Source: Nocardia rhizosphaerihabitans (lineage in GTDB: Bacteria > Actinomycetota > Actinomycetes > Mycobacteriales > Mycobacteriaceae). Taken from it: DNA of 64,000 nucleotides. Shown here one piece after another: positions 1 through 9,839 of the stretch (the stretch's first letter is position 1; every line of letters begins with the position of its first letter). The DNA lies in NCBI RefSeq assembly GCF_014646295.1, contig NZ_BMNE01000001.1, forward strand, positions 744,001 to 808,000, given 5' to 3'. The notes under the pieces were generated by a model. That model was not told the origin of the DNA, did not search any database, and was given only the letters and a program-made list of their open reading frames with translations. The translations under genes and the position numbers were made by a program.

Positions 1-1876
1 CCGTGGCGACGACCACCTGGGCGCCCGGCTCGACGGTGTCGAGGACTTCCCCGCCACCCGAGCCCCGGATCGGCACGCCGGGAAATGCCCGGCCGAGTTC
101 TTCGGCGGTGCGCGCCGCGCCGATCACCATCGCCCGCAGAGCCCGCGCCCCGCACGCCTGACAGCGGAAGGCGGCCTCGGTGATGCCGCACCACTTACAC
201 TGCGGGCTCGCCGCCTGGCCGTCGGCGGACTGCGGCAGCGCCAGCGGCCCGTTGCAGTGCCTGCACCGGGCAGGCGTCCGGCATTTCGCACAGGCCAGCG
301 AGGGGACGTACCCGCGCCGTGGCACCTGGACCAGCACCGCGGCGTTCTCCTTGATCGCCGCGCGCGCTGCCGCGAAAGCGACACCGGGCATCCGGACCGC
401 CCGCGCCAGCGCGTCCCGTTCCAGGGCGAAGTCGGTGTCGCCGGGCGCGCTGATCCGCGGCATCACCTCGCGCAGCACCTGTCGCTCGGCGAGAAGATCA
501 CGGGCCCAACCGGATTCGACGACGGCCTGGATCTCGGCGGTGCGGGCGAAGCCGGCGGCGACGAAGGCAGCGCCCGTCTCGTGGGCACGCAGCATCGCCA
601 CTTCGCGCGCATGCGGATACGGGGCGCGCGGCTCGGCGTAGGTGTCGTCGCCGTCGTCCCAGATGGCGATCAGCCCGAGGTCGCGCGCGGGCGCGAACAC
701 GGCCGCGCGGGTGCCGACCACGATGCGTGCCTGCCCGCGCAGCACCGCCAGCCAGCGCCGGTACCGCGCCGCGGGCCCCAGCCCCGCCGACAACCCGACC
801 GCCGAATCCCCCACCAGCCGAAAACATTCGGCGAGCAGCCGATCGAGGTCGCGCTGATCCGGCACCATCAGCACCGCACTGCGCCCACTCGCCACCACCG
901 TCGCGGCGAGTTCGGCCAGGCGCGCGGCCCAGTCCTCGCCGGGCAGCGCCTGCCACGCGGCACGCGCACCCCTGCCCTGCCGCAGCGCGCTGACGAACGC
1001 CTCGCCGTGCGTATAGCGACCCCACGCCGACGTGTCGACGCTCGGTTCCGTTGCCGCGCCAGGTGTTTCACCATCGGAACCGGATGGTGACGGCCGCTGC
1101 TCAGTCGCCGCCCGAGCTCCGGCCACAGCCTGCAATTCGTCGTTCGGGCCCTGATCGTGAGTCGACGATTCTCGCGCTGCCGCCGATCCGGACGCGGTCC
1201 GTTTGCCGGGCACATCGTCGACGGCGGCCTCAGCCCCGGACGTCCGCGGCTCCACCCCGGACCACCCGCTCGCCGGCTGCCCACCGCGACCGTCGGCGAC
1301 CGTGCCCGGCGTCGCCGACGGCCTCGGCTCGGCTGCGTCGGCGGCGTCGGCTACATCAGCCCCGGACTTTCGTGGCTCCGCCTCGGACCGCTCGCTCACC
1401 GGCTGTTCACCGCGACTGGCGGCGGCCGTGTCCGGCGTCGCCGACGGCGTCGACTCGGCTGCGTCGGACATCGATTCCGTTGCGGCAGTGGACTTCTTGG
1501 TTGGCCCCGCTTCCGTGCGGGCGTGGCGGGGTGGGATGGCCAGGCGCAGGACATCGGCGCGGGTGCCCGCGTAGCGGGCGGCGACGGTGGTGGCCAGGCG
1601 CAGGATTTCCGGAGTGAGGACGCGTTCCGGGGAGACGACGCGTTCGAGCTTGACCATCTTGCCCGTGTGATCGCTGCGCGGGAGCCGTTCGAGCAGGTAG
1701 CCGTCGACCAGCCGGCCCGCGAAACGGACGCGGACCCGCACGCCGGGCTGGGCGATCTCGTCCAGTTCCGGCGGCACCAGATAGTCGAAATCGCGGTCCA
1801 GGTGCGCAGGCGACAGCAGCGGGAGCACCCGAGCGATCGGGTGTCCCGCTGCTGTCGTTGTCTCGTCCGCTGCCAC
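1..1876 (-). CDS. priA: Primosomal protein N' (PriA), helicase-motif-deficient, C-terminus outside the window
   Basis: Replication-restart protein that helps reload the replisome at stalled forks. I chose the GTG at 1876, 14 nt after the metK stop; it opens with a PriA-type N-terminal domain (ARVLPLLSPAHLDRDFDYLV). The zinc-binding cysteines are present (CAKC, CRHC, then CKWCG near residue 560 and CQACG). The helicase core is degenerate: the Walker A position reads LPGEDWA near residue 310, and the DEAH-box position reads IWDDGDD near residue 407. Actinobacterial PriA proteins are known to have lost ATPase/helicase motifs, so this is family-typical. A low-complexity linker (about residues 110-255) with an internal duplication lengthens the protein. 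It is last in the metK-priA run; the remaining C-terminal part lies beyond base 1. Confidence 0.9.
   Translation of the reverse strand, partial: MAADETTTAAGHPIARVLPLLSPAHLDRDFDYLVPPELDEIAQPGVRVRVRFAGRLVDGYLLERLPRSDHTGKMVKLERVVSPERVLTPEILRLATTVAARYAGTRADVLRLAIPPRHARTEAGPTKKSTAATESMSDAAESTPSATPDTAAASRGEQPVSERSEAEPRKSGADVADAADAAEPRPSATPGTVADGRGGQPASGWSGVEPRTSGAEAAVDDVPGKRTASGSAAARESSTHDQGPNDELQAVAGARAATEQRPSPSGSDGETPGAATEPSVDTSAWGRYTHGEAFVSALRQGRGARAAWQALPGEDWAARLAELAATVVASGRSAVLMVPDQRDLDRLLAECFRLVGDSAVGLSAGLGPAARYRRWLAVLRGQARIVVGTRAAVFAPARDLGLIAIWDDGDDTYAEPRAPYPHAREVAMLRAHETGAAFVAAGFARTAEIQAVVESGWARDLLAERQVLREVMPRISAPGDTDFALERDALARAVRMPGVAFAAARAAIKENAAVLVQVPRRGYVPSLACAKCRTPARCRHCNGPLALPQSADGQAASPQCKWCGITEAAFRCQACGARALRAMVIGAARTAEELGRAFPGVPIRGSGGGEVLDTVEPGAQVVVAT
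1231..1467 (-). repeat. Imperfect tandem duplication in the priA linker
   Basis: Two imperfect copies of a ~110-bp segment lie at 1231-1340 and 1357-1467. The offset is 126 bp (42 codons), so the reading frame is kept. They encode similar Ser/Ala/Pro/Glu-rich linker segments between the PriA N-terminal DNA-binding domain and the degenerate core. The copies differ at many positions, so the duplication is not recent. Confidence 0.8.
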
Positions 1877-1890
1877 GCGGGCGGTGAGTC

Positions 1891-3102
<1,212 letters not shown>

Positions 3103-3306
3103 AGTTATTCCCTCTCCCTCAACGGGTTACTCGTTCCTTATCAAGACTATTCCAAACCACCGACGAGGTGGCGCAGTGCACACAGACTGTCCCGGACTGT
3201 TCACCGAACCGGCGAAGCCGCCCACAGACCGCGCCCGTGCGCAGTACACTGCGCGACGATCATTGCCGCGCAACAGATCTCGCGAAGTATGCGGACCGTA
3301 CCCCGG

Positions 3307-4524
3307 TCAGCGCAGCAGCGGGACGAGCGCGTCGAGCACCCGGCTGGCCAGCAGCGCCTTCGAACCGTGGTCCAGGGCCTGTTCGGTGCCGTCGGCGCCG
3401 AGCAACCAGCCGTCGTTGGTGTCGACCTCGAACGCCTTGCCCTCGCCGACCGCGTTGACCACGAGCAGGTCGCAGCCCTTACGGGCCAGTTTGGCGCGGG
3501 CGTGGGTGAGCACGTCACCGTTGTCGTCCCCGGTCTCGGCGGCGAAGCCGACGATCGCGGTGCCCGCGAGCCTGCCGTCGGTGCGGGCGTCGACCAAGCC
3601 GGCGAGGATGTCCTCGTTCTTGGTCAGCGGGATCACGTCGGGCTCGTCAGCGCCCTTCTTGATCTTCGCCGCGGCGACGTGGGTGGGCCGGAAATCGGCC
3701 ACCGCGGCCGCCATGATCACCGCATCGGCGCCGAGCGCGTGCTTGTCGACCGCGGTCTTGAGCTGGTCGGCGGTGGTGATGTGGACCAGGTCCACGGCGG
3801 CGGGCGGCGCGAGTTCGATGGTGTTGCCCGCGATCAGCGTCACCTGGGCGCCACGCTGGGCGGCGACCCTGGCCAGGGCGTAGCCCTGCTTGCCCGAGCT
3901 GCGGTTGCCGAGGAAACGCACGGGATCGAGCGGTTCCCTGGTGCCACCGGCGGTGATCACCACGCGGCGACCGGTCAGGTCGCGGGGCAGCGCGTCGGGG
4001 CGTTCGAGCAGCAGCGAGGCCAGTCCGAAGATCTCCTCCGGCTCGGGCAGCCTGCCCGGACCGGTGTCGGTGCCGGTGAGCCGGCCCGAGGCGGGTTCCA
4101 TGACATTGGCGCCGTGCGCTCGCAGCGTCGCGACATTGGCCACCGTCGCCGGATGCTCCCACATCTCGGTGTGCATCGCGGGCGCGAACAGCACCGGACA
4201 TCGAGCCGTCAGCAAGGTGGCGGTGAGCAGATCGTCGGCGCGCCCGTGTGCGGCGCGCGCCATCAGATCCGCGGTGGCGGGGGCGATGACGACGAGATCG
4301 GCCTCCTGGCCGATCCGGACATGCGGCACCTCGGGCACGTCGGCGAACACACCGGTGTGCACCGGTTGGCCGGACAGTGCCTCGAAGGTCGCCTTACCGA
4401 CGAACTGCAGGGCCGACTCGGTGGGAATCACCCGCACCTGATGGCCGGTCTCGGTGAACCGGCGAACGAGGGCACACGCCTTGTAGGCGGCGATGCCCCC
4501 GCCGACCCCGACGACGATCCGCAT
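3307..4524 (-). CDS. coaBC: Bifunctional phosphopantothenoylcysteine decarboxylase / phosphopantothenate-cysteine ligase
   Basis: Catalyses two coenzyme A steps: ligation of cysteine to 4'-phosphopantothenate, then FMN-dependent decarboxylation to 4'-phosphopantetheine. The N-terminal CoaC flavoprotein half (about residues 1-180) begins VGVGGGIAAYKA. Its substrate clamp reads PAMHTEMW, with His where many bacteria have Asn (PAMNxxMW). The CoaB half starts at ITAGGTREPLDPVRFLGNRS and includes AAVADFRP and the KIKK lysines. Length 405 aa fits the fused family. It sits 28 bp after rpoZ in the mihF-gmk-rpoZ-coaBC run and is probably co-transcribed with it. Confidence 0.96.
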   Translation of the reverse strand: MRIVVGVGGGIAAYKACALVRRFTETGHQVRVIPTESALQFVGKATFEALSGQPVHTGVFADVPEVPHVRIGQEADLVVIAPATADLMARAAHGRADDLLTATLLTARCPVLFAPAMHTEMWEHPATVANVATLRAHGANVMEPASGRLTGTDTGPGRLPEPEEIFGLASLLLERPDALPRDLTGRRVVITAGGTREPLDPVRFLGNRSSGKQGYALARVAAQRGAQVTLIAGNTIELAPPAAVDLVHITTADQLKTAVDKHALGADAVIMAAAVADFRPTHVAAAKIKKGADEPDVIPLTKNEDILAGLVDARTDGRLAGTAIVGFAAETGDDNGDVLTHARAKLARKGCDLLVVNAVGEGKAFEVDTNDGWLLGADGTEQALDHGSKALLASRVLDALVPLLR

Positions 4525-4552
4525 GGTCTCTACGCCTCCGGAAAAGAGATAG

Positions 4553-4831
4553 TCACTCGCCCTCGGTGTGCTCGAGCAGGTCGGAGTGGATTTCGCGCAT
4601 GGCGACCGACAGCGGCTTCTCCTGCAGACCCGGCTCGACCAGCGGGCCGACGTACTCGAGGATGCCGTCGCCGAGCTGGTTGTAATAGTCGTTGATCTGG
4701 CGAGCCCGCTTGGCCGCGTAGATCACCAGGGCGTACTTGGACGAGGTGCGCTCGAGCAGCTCGTCGATCGGGGGGTTGGTGAGGCCGATCGGGGTGTCGT
4801 ACGCGGGCGCTGCGGTGATGTCCGTACTCAC
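4553..4831 (-). CDS. rpoZ: DNA-directed RNA polymerase omega subunit
   Basis: Small RNA polymerase subunit that chaperones and stabilises beta'. The 92-aa protein has the actinobacterial omega signature: [20 protein letters not shown], then the [12 protein letters not shown] segment. It starts at GTG 4831 with AGGAG upstream. It lies 28 bp downstream of gmk and 28 bp upstream of coaBC, the conserved gmk-rpoZ-coaBC order. Confidence 0.96.
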   Translation of the reverse strand: MSTDITAAPAYDTPIGLTNPPIDELLERTSSKYALVIYAAKRARQINDYYNQLGDGILEYVGPLVEPGLQEKPLSVAMREIHSDLLEHTEGE

Positions 4832-4859
4832 TAGGGGAGGCTCCTGCGGGGTTAGTGGG

Positions 4860-5444
4860 TCAAGAACTCGAATTTGTGCTAACGAACAACGATACCAACT
4901 GCTCGCAGGCGGTCGTCACCTCGGCGTTCACGATCACCGTGTCGAACTCGTCACAGGCCGCCAATTCGACCCGGGCGGTCTCGAGCCTGCGCTCGATCAC
5001 CTCGGGCGTCTCGGTGCCGCGCGAACGCAGCCGCGAGACCAGTTCTTCCCAGCTCGGCGGGGCGAGAAACACCAGCAGCGCTTCCGGCATCGCCTGCCGG
5101 ACCGACCGTGCACCGGCCAGGTCGACTTCGATCAGTACAGAATGTCCGGCGGCCAGTGCTTCACGCACCGGAGCCGCGGGGGTGCCCGATCGCTGCAACC
5201 CCCCGTGAATGTCTGCCCATTCGAGCAGTTCGTCCGCCTCGATCATGGCGTCGAATTCCGCTCGGGAAACGAAACGGTAGTCACGGCCGTCGACTTCCCC
5301 GGGCCGGGGGGCCCGGGTCGTCGCCGACACGCTGAAGACCAGTTCGGGCAGGCGTTCCCGCACGCACCGCACGACCGTGGACTTACCCACGGCCGAGGGG
5401 CCGACCAGTACAACCAGCCGACCCTTCCGCGTGTGTTCGACCAC
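4860..5444 (-). CDS. gmk: Guanylate kinase
   Basis: Phosphorylates GMP to GDP with ATP. The P-loop GPSAVGKST spans residues 15-23, followed by the GMP-binding segment with [14 protein letters not shown] and YRFVSRAEF. Length 194 aa is typical. The GTG start at 5444 lies 5 nt beyond the mihF stop (5450-5452), so the two are almost certainly one transcript. The mIHF-guanylate kinase pair is conserved across actinobacteria. Confidence 0.96.
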   Translation of the reverse strand: MVEHTRKGRLVVLVGPSAVGKSTVVRCVRERLPELVFSVSATTRAPRPGEVDGRDYRFVSRAEFDAMIEADELLEWADIHGGLQRSGTPAAPVREALAAGHSVLIEVDLAGARSVRQAMPEALLVFLAPPSWEELVSRLRSRGTETPEVIERRLETARVELAACDEFDTVIVNAEVTTACEQLVSLFVSTNSSS

Positions 5445-5449
5445 CTGAA

Positions 5450-5770
5450 TCAGGCGTCGAAGTCGAAGCGAGCCAGCAGCGCCTTGCGCTGACGGTCGCC
5501 CAGGCCACGGAGACGCCGGGTAGGGGCGATCTCCAGCTCGGTCATGATCTCGGCAGCCTTGACCTTGCCCACCTTCGGCAGAGCCTCGAGCAGCGCAGAG
5601 ACCTTCATCTTGCCGAGAATCTCATCGGATTCGGCGTCGGTGAGGACCTGCTTCAGGTTGGTACCGCCACGCTTCAGGCGCTCCTTGAGCTCCGCCCGAG
5701 CACGGCGAGCGGCAGCCGCCTTCTCCAAAGCAGCGGCGCGCTGCTCGTCAGTCAGCTGGGGAAGGGCCAC
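5450..5770 (-). CDS. mihF: Mycobacterial-type integration host factor (mIHF/sIHF)
   Basis: Nucleoid-associated, non-sequence-specific DNA-bending protein, unrelated in fold to proteobacterial IHF. The 106-aa sequence has the N-terminal basic helix ([20 protein letters not shown]) and the helix-two-turn-helix region around [20 protein letters not shown]. The GTG start at 5770 has GGAGGA immediately upstream. It heads the gmk-rpoZ-coaBC run. A 347-bp non-coding stretch upstream suggests an independent promoter. Confidence 0.95.
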   Translation of the reverse strand: MALPQLTDEQRAAALEKAAAARRARAELKERLKRGGTNLKQVLTDAESDEILGKMKVSALLEALPKVGKVKAAEIMTELEIAPTRRLRGLGDRQRKALLARFDFDA

Positions 5771-6117
5771 GGTTCCTCCGTCTCATCGTTCATTGCTAGA
5801 TCTACCGCCGGTTACCCGGACGGTCTGTGCGACCGTACCCACGACGCCCGCCGATTGCGAACCCGACCCCCAGGTCAGGGCAGGATTACGGATGCCGTAT
5901 GGGGCGCGCGGGCCCGATGCGGTAACCACCGATTCCTCCGCACCGATCGTACCGCCGAAATCGAAAAATGCACCCCTACCAGCGGTTTTACCGATATGGG
6001 CGATGTTAGCCATCAGGTAGCGTGCGGTGTGGTCATCGGCACGGCAAACCCGGTGATGTCCGACCAGGGACTTTCCCGAAATTCCCCGCGTGTCGCTGGA
6101 TTTCGTACCGCGTGTCG
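5771..6117. other. Intergenic region upstream of mihF
   Basis: A 347-bp stretch between the TetR gene stop and the mihF start, most likely carrying the mihF promoter. A minus-strand reading frame from an ATG near 6010 to a stop at 5783 would give about 76 residues, but it has no family match and only weak coding character, so I do not call it. AT-richer patches lie near 5960-6000. I found no confident -35/-10 pair or terminator. Confidence 0.4.
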
Positions 6118-6708
6118 TCAAGATCGGGAACGGAACCGCTCCAGAACCGCGCCGGTGGCGGTCGCGGTCACCTCGTCGATCCAGTCCGGAATCGGTGCCG
6201 CGCGGGCGATGTAATCGCGAACCAAACCGTACGGAATCGCCTTCACCGCAGCCTCGGCGAGCGCCGTCGCGCGCTCGTCCGCGGTCCCGAATTCGGTGAC
6301 GACGGCGGCGAGCAGGGCCGCGTTCATGGCGTCGTTCACGGTGGCGATCTGCGCCCGCAGATCCTCGGGCCCGACATCGAGCAGTTCGTCGCGATGGAAC
6401 ATCTTCATCGCCCTGGCCTCGGTCGGGTTGGCGCGGCAGTAACGCGGCAGATAGGTGGCAGCGGCGAGCAGCGGTGACGGCCCGGCCAGCGCGGCGAGCA
6501 GGCCGACATGAAAGCGCCGGATCGAGCGCAACCACAGTCGGGCGAGCAGTTCGTCACGTGAGGCGAAGCGCACATAGATCGACCCCGTGTGCACGCCTGC
6601 GGCCTTGCCGATCGCGGTGATCGCGGGCCGGGTGATCGCCGGGTCGACCAGGAGGTCGCGGGCCGCGTCGAGCACCTGATCATCGGTGAAGAGACGGGGT
6701 CTTGCCAC
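6118..6708 (-). CDS. TetR family transcriptional regulator
   Basis: A 196-aa one-component regulator. The N-terminal TetR helix-turn-helix is at about residues 10-55 (ITAIGKAAGVHTGSIYVRFA), followed by an all-helical ligand-binding domain without further recognisable features. The GTG start at 6708 is only 24 bp from the divergent DUF6463-type membrane gene. This divergent pairing suggests it represses itself and that gene. The ligand is unknown. Confidence 0.88.
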   Translation of the reverse strand: MARPRLFTDDQVLDAARDLLVDPAITRPAITAIGKAAGVHTGSIYVRFASRDELLARLWLRSIRRFHVGLLAALAGPSPLLAAATYLPRYCRANPTEARAMKMFHRDELLDVGPEDLRAQIATVNDAMNAALLAAVVTEFGTADERATALAEAAVKAIPYGLVRDYIARAAPIPDWIDEVTATATGAVLERFRSRS

Positions 6709-6728
6709 CGGCTCAGCCTAATGGCACA

Positions 6729-6752
6729 GTTTATGAATATGAATTCAAAAAC
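6729..6752. promoter_or_regulatory. AT-rich candidate TetR operator between divergent genes
   Basis: The TetR and membrane-protein starts are separated by a very short AT-rich patch in otherwise ~70% GC DNA. It contains the perfect 8-bp palindrome TGAATTCA preceded by an overlapping TGAAT half-copy. Position and symmetry fit a TetR operator overlapping both promoters. This is inference from layout only. Confidence 0.35.
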
Positions 6753-7086
6753 TAGATTTCCGCTGGCCGGCGCCGCTGTGGTGTTCATCGCCACCGTCCA
6801 CACGATCATGGGTGTCGCGCTCTTCGCGGCAGGCGATCAGGACACCGAGCTCTCGTTCTGGTTCACCACGTTCGGGGTGGCCGCGATCGGTCTCGGGGTG
6901 GCCATGATCGAGCTGGAGCGAGCGCGCGGTTTCGTGCCGGGATCGGTGCTCGTCGCGCTGGCCGTGACGACGGTTGTCGGGTTGGCGTACATGCCGGTGT
7001 CGGGATTCCTCACCCTGCTGGTGCCGCTGGGCGTCGGCGCGCTGGGCTGGTGGCGGGGGCGGGCGCCCGTGTCGGCCGGGGCCTGA
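6733..7086 (+). CDS. Small four-helix membrane protein (DUF6463-like)
   Basis: I chose the ATG at 6733 (MNMNSKTRF); ATGs at 6721 and 6739 are alternatives. The ~117-aa protein has four hydrophobic segments: LAGAAVVFIATVHTIMGVAL, WFTTFGVAAIGLGVAMI, SVLVALAVTTVVGLAYM and FLTLLVPLGVGALGWW. Small proteins of this kind are often found beside TetR or AraC regulators. The function is unknown; the divergent TetR gene suggests ligand-inducible expression. Confidence 0.75.
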   Translation: MNMNSKTRFPLAGAAVVFIATVHTIMGVALFAAGDQDTELSFWFTTFGVAAIGLGVAMIELERARGFVPGSVLVALAVTTVVGLAYMPVSGFLTLLVPLGVGALGWWRGRAPVSAGA

Positions 7087-7095
7087 CCGGGCCGA

Positions 7096-7761
7096 TCACC
7101 CCGGCTGGCCGTCGACCGCGCCCGCACGCAAATGCTGCAGGATGGCGAGAACACGCCGGTTGTGCGCTTCGCCCGCGGGGAGATCGAGCTTGGTGAAGAT
7201 CGCGTTGATGTGCTTCTCGACGGCGCTGCGGGTGACGAACAGCTGCTGACAGATCGCCGCGTTGCTCAGGCCCTGCGCCATGAGTTCAAGCACGGCACGC
7301 TCACGCTCGGTGAGCCGGTGCAGCGGTGAGTCGGCGCGGTTGTGCAGCAGCAGCTGGCGCACCACCTCCGGGTCGAACGCGGTGCCGCCCGCGCCGACCC
7401 GCTCGACCGCGTCGAGGAACGCGCCGATCGCGGCGACCCGGTCCTTGAGCAGGTAGCCGATGCCGCCGGTGCCGGTCAGGAATTCGGCCGCGTGCCTGCG
7501 CTCGACGTACTGCGAGAGCACCAGAACCGCGATCCCCGGCTGGTTCCGGCGGATCTCGAGCGCCGCCCTGATGCCTTCGTCGACATGGTCGGGTGGCATC
7601 CGGACATCGGCGATGACCAGGTCGGGCGGCCGGACCCGCACGGCGGCGAGCAGTTCGGTCGCGGTGCCGACGGAGTCCACGATCTCGTGCCCCTCGGCGG
7701 TCAGCAGCTGGGCCAAGCTCTCGCGCAGCAGCGCGGAATCCTCGGCCAGGGTTATCCGCAC
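7096..7761 (-). CDS. NarL/LuxR-family response regulator
   Basis: Cytoplasmic DNA-binding partner of the adjacent histidine kinase. The 221-aa protein starts at GTG 7761 (RITLAEDSALLRESL), inside the kinase stop region with a 10-nt overlap, so the two are translationally coupled. The receiver domain has the acidic pocket (E7, D8), phospho-acceptor D52 in VIADVRMPP and K106 in YLLKD. The C-terminal LuxR helix-turn-helix (about 150-195) reads LTERERAVLELMAQGLSN. Targets are unknown; the adjacent dedA/serine hydrolase intergenic repeats are plausible. Confidence 0.93.
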   Translation of the reverse strand: MRITLAEDSALLRESLAQLLTAEGHEIVDSVGTATELLAAVRVRPPDLVIADVRMPPDHVDEGIRAALEIRRNQPGIAVLVLSQYVERRHAAEFLTGTGGIGYLLKDRVAAIGAFLDAVERVGAGGTAFDPEVVRQLLLHNRADSPLHRLTERERAVLELMAQGLSNAAICQQLFVTRSAVEKHINAIFTKLDLPAGEAHNRRVLAILQHLRAGAVDGQPG

Positions 7762-8876
7762 GGAACCTCCACGGAGACGATGGTCGGACCGCCCGGCGGG
7801 CTGTCCACCCTCATCGTGCCGTCCAGCGCGGTGACGCGGGTGGCGATGCCGGCCAGCCCGTGCCCGGTGGGGTCGGCGCCGCCGTTGCCGTCGTCGCGCA
7901 CGCGCAGGCGCACGAGCGGCCCGTCGCGTTCGACGACGACGGCGATGGTCTCGGCCCCGGAATGCTTGATGGCATTGGTGATGGCCTCGCTGGCGGTGAA
8001 ATAGCAGGCCGATTCGACCGGGCGCGGGGCACGCTCGGTGAGCGCGTAGTCGAGCCGGGTCGGCAGCGGGGTCCGGTCGGCCAGTGCTTCGAGTGCGGCG
8101 TGGAGTCCGTCGCGGGCGAGCATGGCCGGGTAGATGCGCCACGACACCTCGCGCAGTTCGTCGAGGATGTGGCCGGTCTCGACGATCGCGCGCCGCTGTA
8201 GCTCACCGCGCCGGTCCTCGTCGGCTTCCCGCTCCACCCGGCCGAGCAGAATCGACAGCGCGACCACCCGCTGCTGCACGCCGTCGTGCAGGTCGCGTTC
8301 GATGCGTCGCCGTTCGTCGTCGATCACCTCGATCACCTCGGCGCGCGTGCTGGTCAGCTGCGCGACCCGCTGCGCGAGTTCGTCCTGACCAGGGCGGGTG
8401 CTCCGACGCAGACACCAGGTCTCGGCGCGTACGACTCCGAGCAACCCCTGCACGGCGAGAAAGCACAGCACTGCTCCCGGCAGTGCCAGCACCATGACGC
8501 TCGCCCAGCTGACCTGCCCGGGTTCGGTGGCGTCGATGATCGGCACGGCGGCACCGGTGGCCGCGCCGTAGACCACGGCCACAGCGACGACAACACCCAG
8601 AACGGACAACGCCAGCACCAGCGCGCCGAGCGTGCCGACCAGCGTGCGGACAGCCAGATATCCCACGGCCCGCGGCCCACTCGGCACCCCGTTCGAGCGC
8701 ACGCCGAGCAGCCGGGTCAGCCGCCGCTGCTCCATCGAGGCGATCCGGTCGGTCAGGGCCGGCGAGATCGGGGCGGCGAGCACCCCGAACAGGTCCAGGG
8801 GCACGGTGACCACGCCGAGCAGATACCCCGCGATCGCCGCAGCGGCGCGCGGCGATCGCGCAGAGGTAGAGCTCAT
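7752..8876 (-). CDS. Two-component sensor histidine kinase (HisKA_3 type)
   Basis: Membrane sensor of 374 aa. The N-terminal half has four hydrophobic segments (about residues 12-38, 72-104, 126-150) and no large extracellular loop, which fits sensing within the membrane. The dimerisation/phospho-acceptor motif ERDLHDGVQQR carries H197. The GHKL ATPase follows with the N-box SEAITNAIKHSG (N301), the G1 box DDGNGG and the G2 motif GHGLAGI. This is the actinobacterial NarL-type kinase architecture, consistent with the overlapping response regulator. Confidence 0.93.
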   Translation of the reverse strand: MSSTSARSPRAAAAIAGYLLGVVTVPLDLFGVLAAPISPALTDRIASMEQRRLTRLLGVRSNGVPSGPRAVGYLAVRTLVGTLGALVLALSVLGVVVAVAVVYGAATGAAVPIIDATEPGQVSWASVMVLALPGAVLCFLAVQGLLGVVRAETWCLRRSTRPGQDELAQRVAQLTSTRAEVIEVIDDERRRIERDLHDGVQQRVVALSILLGRVEREADEDRRGELQRRAIVETGHILDELREVSWRIYPAMLARDGLHAALEALADRTPLPTRLDYALTERAPRPVESACYFTASEAITNAIKHSGAETIAVVVERDGPLVRLRVRDDGNGGADPTGHGLAGIATRVTALDGTMRVDSPPGGPTIVSVEVPCG

Positions 8877-9033
8877 ATCCGATCCTCCCGGGCCACACCC
8901 ACATCGACGTGCGAAGGTCGCGCCGGGAATGTGCTCATCGCCTAATTCTCGCGTGCCCCGGCCACACCGACCATCTGGACCCGACGACAGGTAGTCACAC
9001 CGCGGTCGGGCCGGTTCGGCCTGCGCGGGGATC

Positions 9034-9684
9034 TCATCGCCCGGCGGTCGACTGCGCCCGCGGCTGACGCAGACGCCGGATGACGAACACGGACACGGCG
9101 ACGAGCACGGCGACGAGCACGGCCTTCTGCAGGATGCCCGCGTAGGTCTCGACGAGGTGCCAGTTCTCGCCGAGAGCGAACCCCGCGAGCACGAACACGG
9201 TGTTCCACAGCAGGCTGCCCGCGGTGGTCAGCAGGGTGAAGCGGGCGCGGGGCATCCGTTCGATGCCGGCGGGGATCGAGATCAGGCTGCGGAAGATGGG
9301 GATCATCCGGCCGAAGAACACGGCCTTGTCGCCGTGGCGGGCGAACCAGTCTTCGGTGCGGTCCAGGTCGGACAGGCGAACCAGGGGCAGGCGGTCGACG
9401 ATGCGGCGCAGGCGGTCGCGGCCGAGGGCTGCGCCGAAGCCGTAGAGGGCGAGGGCGCCGACGACCGAGCCGAGTGTCGTCCACAGCAGGACCTCGGCGA
9501 GGCTGAACCGGCCGCGGCTCGCGGTGAAGCCCGCCAGCGGCAGGATAACCTCGCTGGGCAGCGGCGGGAAGAGGTTCTCGAGGGCGATGGCGATGCCTGC
9601 GCCGAGGCCGCCGAGCTGTTCCATCAGCTCGACCGCCCATCCCGCGATGCCGGTGAGTTCGGTCGAAGTGCCTGTCGTTTCCAT
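9034..9684 (-). CDS. DedA family membrane protein
   Basis: Member of the DedA/SNARE-associated (VTT) integral membrane family, implicated in undecaprenyl-phosphate or phospholipid translocation and membrane homeostasis. The family core is present: ALENLFPPLPSEVILPLAG near residues 34-52, then FGRMIPIFRSLISIPAGIER and TTAGSLLWNTVFVLAG. I start it at ATG 9684 (METTGTS, 216 aa), not at the longer in-frame start at 9780, because that extension would read back through the promoter-like element. It is divergent from a serine hydrolase. Confidence 0.9.
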   Translation of the reverse strand: METTGTSTELTGIAGWAVELMEQLGGLGAGIAIALENLFPPLPSEVILPLAGFTASRGRFSLAEVLLWTTLGSVVGALALYGFGAALGRDRLRRIVDRLPLVRLSDLDRTEDWFARHGDKAVFFGRMIPIFRSLISIPAGIERMPRARFTLLTTAGSLLWNTVFVLAGFALGENWHLVETYAGILQKAVLVAVLVAVSVFVIRRLRQPRAQSTAGR

Positions 9685-9686
9685 GC

Positions 9687-9836
9687 TTTCGACGCTAGGA
9701 ACCGGGCGCCTGGCGATCAGTAGCGTCAACCACCCGGTCGGCGGGGTTCGACCGCAGTCGAGGGGTGGGGTTTTCCGCACCCCGACTGCGGGGCGTGCAC
9801 CCTCGTGGTCGCCGCGGAGCGTGCCTAGCGTCGAAA
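9687..9836. promoter_or_regulatory. Matched promoter-like elements CCTAGCGTCGAAA facing dedA and the serine hydrolase
   Basis: The identical 13-mer CCTAGCGTCGAAA occurs on the minus strand at 9687-9699, ending 2 bp before the dedA ATG, and on the plus strand at 9824-9836, ending 3 bp before the serine hydrolase ATG. A third partial copy (TAGCGTCAA) starts at 9721. TAGCGT is a plausible -10 hexamer 8 nt from each start codon, so both mRNAs may be leaderless and co-regulated. No convincing -35 is visible. Confidence 0.5.
9752..9791. promoter_or_regulatory. Long inverted repeat between dedA and the serine hydrolase
   Basis: Left arms CCGCAGTC (9752-9759) and GGGGTG (9762-9767) are complementary to CACCCC (9778-9783) and GACTGCGG (9784-9791). 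Lying between divergent starts, it is better placed as an operator than as a terminator. The nearby NarL-type two-component system is a candidate binder. Confidence 0.45.
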
Positions 9837-9839
9837 CCT

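Noticed and set aside
3103..3306. SAM riboswitch upstream of metK
   Set aside because: The 204-bp leader has no recognisable SAM-aptamer helix set and no terminator or RBS-sequestering hairpin.
3289..4695. Plus-strand frame of 468 codons opposite coaBC and rpoZ
   Set aside because: Runs across two confidently identified genes and their intergenic gap; composition typical of an antisense shadow.
5783..6010. Possible 76-residue minus-strand gene upstream of mihF
   Set aside because: No ribosome-binding site or family match, and it occupies the likely mihF promoter and Shine-Dalgarno region.
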